Origin: Bordetella parapertussis
Lineage (GTDB): Bacteria > Pseudomonadota > Gammaproteobacteria > Burkholderiales > Burkholderiaceae_C
NCBI GenBank assembly: GCA_945871945.1
Contig: CAMBXY010000012.1
Coordinates: forward strand, 1 to 18,021
DNA: 18,021 bases
Direction of reading: 5' to 3'
The translations under genes and the position numbers were made by a program. The notes beneath the pieces are model-generated. The model had not been told where the DNA came from. It saw only the letters and a program-made list of their open reading frames with translations, and ran no database searches. Below are positions 16,561 to 18,021 of the stretch, piece after piece; the first letter of the stretch is position 1, and each line of letters begins with the position of its first letter.

Positions 16561-17562
16561 ATGTTCAGTTTGTTCAAACGAAAGACCCCTGCGCCGCCGG
16601 CTTTAGTCGAAAGCAGTACCTCGCCCGCGCAGGTCGCCGCCCAAAACTGGCTGGGTCGTTTACGCAGCAGTTTGCAACGCACGGGCAGCAGCATCGCGGG
16701 GGTGTTTGGCGGCAAAGTCATCGATGACGCTTTATATGAGGAGCTTGAATCTGCACTTTTAATGGCCGACGCTGGCATGGCCGCCACCCAAGCCGTGTTG
16801 CAAGCCTTGAAGTTGCGCGTCAAAGCCACTGGCAGCACCCAACCTGAACAAGTGAAAGTTTTGCTGACCGAGGTGTTGACCCAAGTGCTGCTGCCGCTCG
16901 AGGGAGAGTTGACGCTGTCGCTTCACAAACCCACGGTCATCATGGTGGCTGGCGTGAATGGGGCGGGCAAAACCACCTCGATTGGCAAACTCACCCGCCA
17001 CCTGAGTGACGCGGGTTTGAGTGTGCTGCTGGCAGCAGCTGACACCTTCCGCGCAGCCGCCAAAGAACAGTTGTTGGTCTGGGCCGACCGCAACCAAGTT
17101 GACATCATCAGCCAAGACCAAGGCGACCCTGCAGCGGTGAGTTTTGATGCGGTCACGGCCGGCAAGGCCCGCGGCCGCGATGTGGTGTTGATAGACACCG
17201 CAGGTCGTCTGCCCACCCAAATACATTTGATGGATGAGTTGAAAAAAGTCCAACGTGTGATTCAAAAAGCCGATGCCTCAGCGCCCCATGAGGTGTTGTT
17301 GGTGATTGATGGAAATACCGGCCAAAACGCCTTGGCTCAAGTCAAAGCCTTTGACGAAGCGCTGGGCCTCACAGGCTTGATCGTGACCAAGCTCGATGGC
17401 ACGGCCAAAGGTGGCGTGCTGGCAGCCATTGCTTTGTGGGCGCAGCAACGCAACACCCAAGCGACTAAGCCTTTGAAGGTGTATTTCATTGGTATAGGCG
17501 AAAAGCTGGAGGACCTTCAGGCTTTCAACGCCGAGGAATTCGCCCAAGCACTGATCAGCTGA
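16561..17562 (+). CDS. ftsY: Signal recognition particle receptor FtsY
   Basis: FtsY is the membrane-associated SRP receptor GTPase that docks ribosome-SRP complexes at the Sec translocon. The 333-residue product starts MFSLFKRK, like the short amphipathic membrane-binding start of many FtsY proteins, then an N domain and a G domain: GVNGAGKTT at residues 131-139 (G1), DTFRAAA at 161-167, DTAGR at 212-216 (G3), TKLDGTAKGG from 276 (G4) and FIGIGEKLEDLQAF near the end. The long acidic A domain of E. coli FtsY (497 residues) is absent. The ATG at 16561 is preferred over an upstream in-frame ATG at 16516, which adds 15 uncharacteristic residues. No strong Shine-Dalgarno sequence is present. Confidence 0.95.
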   Translation: MFSLFKRKTPAPPALVESSTSPAQVAAQNWLGRLRSSLQRTGSSIAGVFGGKVIDDALYEELESALLMADAGMAATQAVLQALKLRVKATGSTQPEQVKVLLTEVLTQVLLPLEGELTLSLHKPTVIMVAGVNGAGKTTSIGKLTRHLSDAGLSVLLAAADTFRAAAKEQLLVWADRNQVDIISQDQGDPAAVSFDAVTAGKARGRDVVLIDTAGRLPTQIHLMDELKKVQRVIQKADASAPHEVLLVIDGNTGQNALAQVKAFDEALGLTGLIVTKLDGTAKGGVLAAIALWAQQRNTQATKPLKVYFIGIGEKLEDLQAFNAEEFAQALIS

Positions 17563-17578
17563 GTTTTCAGACCACCCC

Positions 17579-18021
17579 ATGAACTCTTCACCAGACCAGC
17601 CATGCGCGTCGCAAGAGTTAGCAGCGTTGTTGCCGCCACTGCAACGCATGGGTTTGCTGCTGCCGCATGAAACGCCCACGTTCACAGCTTTGACCGGCGG
17701 CGTGTCCTCCCTCATCGTGCGAGTCGACACGCCAAGGCAGAGCTTTTGCCTCAAACGCGCTTTGCCGCAGCTGAAGGTGGCCGCGCTGTGGGAAGCGCCG
17801 GTCAAGCGCAACCGCTATGAGGTGGCGTGGTTGCGGTTTGCGGCGCAACACCTGCCCCATGCGGTTCCTGCACTGTTGGGCGAAGACCAAGAAGACTGCG
17901 TGTTTGCCATGGCTTACTTATCCCCAGAGCAACACCCTGTGTGGAAAAGCCAGTTACAAGCTGGTGTGGTCAACAGCCACACAGCCCAACAAGTTGCCCA
18001 GTGTTTGGCCACTTGGCATGC
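17579..18021 (+). CDS. Phosphotransferase (APH/choline kinase fold), 3' part outside window
   Basis: An open frame starts with ATG 16 bases after the ftsY stop and stays open to the window end (147 codons). It reads MNSSPDQPCASQ, then TGGVSSLIVRVD (a phosphate-binding-loop-like start), FCLKRALPQLKV with a Lys in the ATP-lysine position, NRYEVAWLRF with the Glu expected on the next helix, and VFAMAYLSPEQHPVWKSQL. This order is that of the aminoglycoside phosphotransferase / choline kinase / methylthioribose kinase superfamily. The catalytic loop (HxD) would lie beyond the window, so activity and substrate cannot be judged. No obvious Shine-Dalgarno sequence is seen. The close spacing suggests co-transcription with ftsY. 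Confidence 0.7.
   Translation, partial: MNSSPDQPCASQELAALLPPLQRMGLLLPHETPTFTALTGGVSSLIVRVDTPRQSFCLKRALPQLKVAALWEAPVKRNRYEVAWLRFAAQHLPHAVPALLGEDQEDCVFAMAYLSPEQHPVWKSQLQAGVVNSHTAQQVAQCLATWH

Overview
This window looks like chromosomal housekeeping DNA from a betaproteobacterium of the order Burkholderiales, most likely a Comamonadaceae-type organism. That placement rests on protein style (HrcA, NadK, RapZ, the L25/Ctc long form, a 2[4Fe-4S] ferredoxin) and on gene order I recognise from beta- and gammaproteobacteria: TPR protein-lolB-ispE-tRNA-Gln-prs-rplY-pth, and M16-M16-rsmD-coaD-ferredoxin divergent from ftsY. No genus can be fixed from sequence alone. The window is almost fully coding; no stretch over 300 bases lacks a gene. 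I see no insertion sequence, prophage, CRISPR array or integrase.

Layout. At the left edge hrcA (minus strand, heat-shock repressor) runs off the window and is divergent from a tightly overlapping plus-strand set, nadK-recN-rapZ, whose genes are joined by 4-base ATGA overlaps. rapZ meets mutY tail to tail. mutY lies behind mutM on the minus strand with a 16-base overlap, giving a two-gene 8-oxoguanine repair unit. Divergent from mutM is a plus-strand run: an exported TPR protein, lolB (outer-membrane lipoprotein receptor), ispE (isoprenoid pathway), a tRNA-Gln(UUG), prs (PRPP synthase) and rplY (ribosomal protein L25). It ends in a strong intrinsic terminator. pth (peptidyl-tRNA hydrolase) follows, overlapping a small predicted exported lysine-rich protein that I cannot name.

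The right half of the minus strand holds, in transcription order, two M16 peptidase-family genes (one with a full zinc motif, one without), rsmD (16S rRNA methyltransferase, apparently starting at TTG), coaD (coenzyme A synthesis) and a ferredoxin. Divergent from these is ftsY (signal recognition particle receptor), then the start of a phosphotransferase-fold kinase cut by the window end.

I do not see a clearly new multi-gene system. The points most worth checking are the lysine-rich protein embedded in the end of pth, a GNRA-capped hairpin just before tRNA-Gln, possible alternative stems between prs and rplY, several genes whose starts look leaderless, and the direct recN-rapZ junction.
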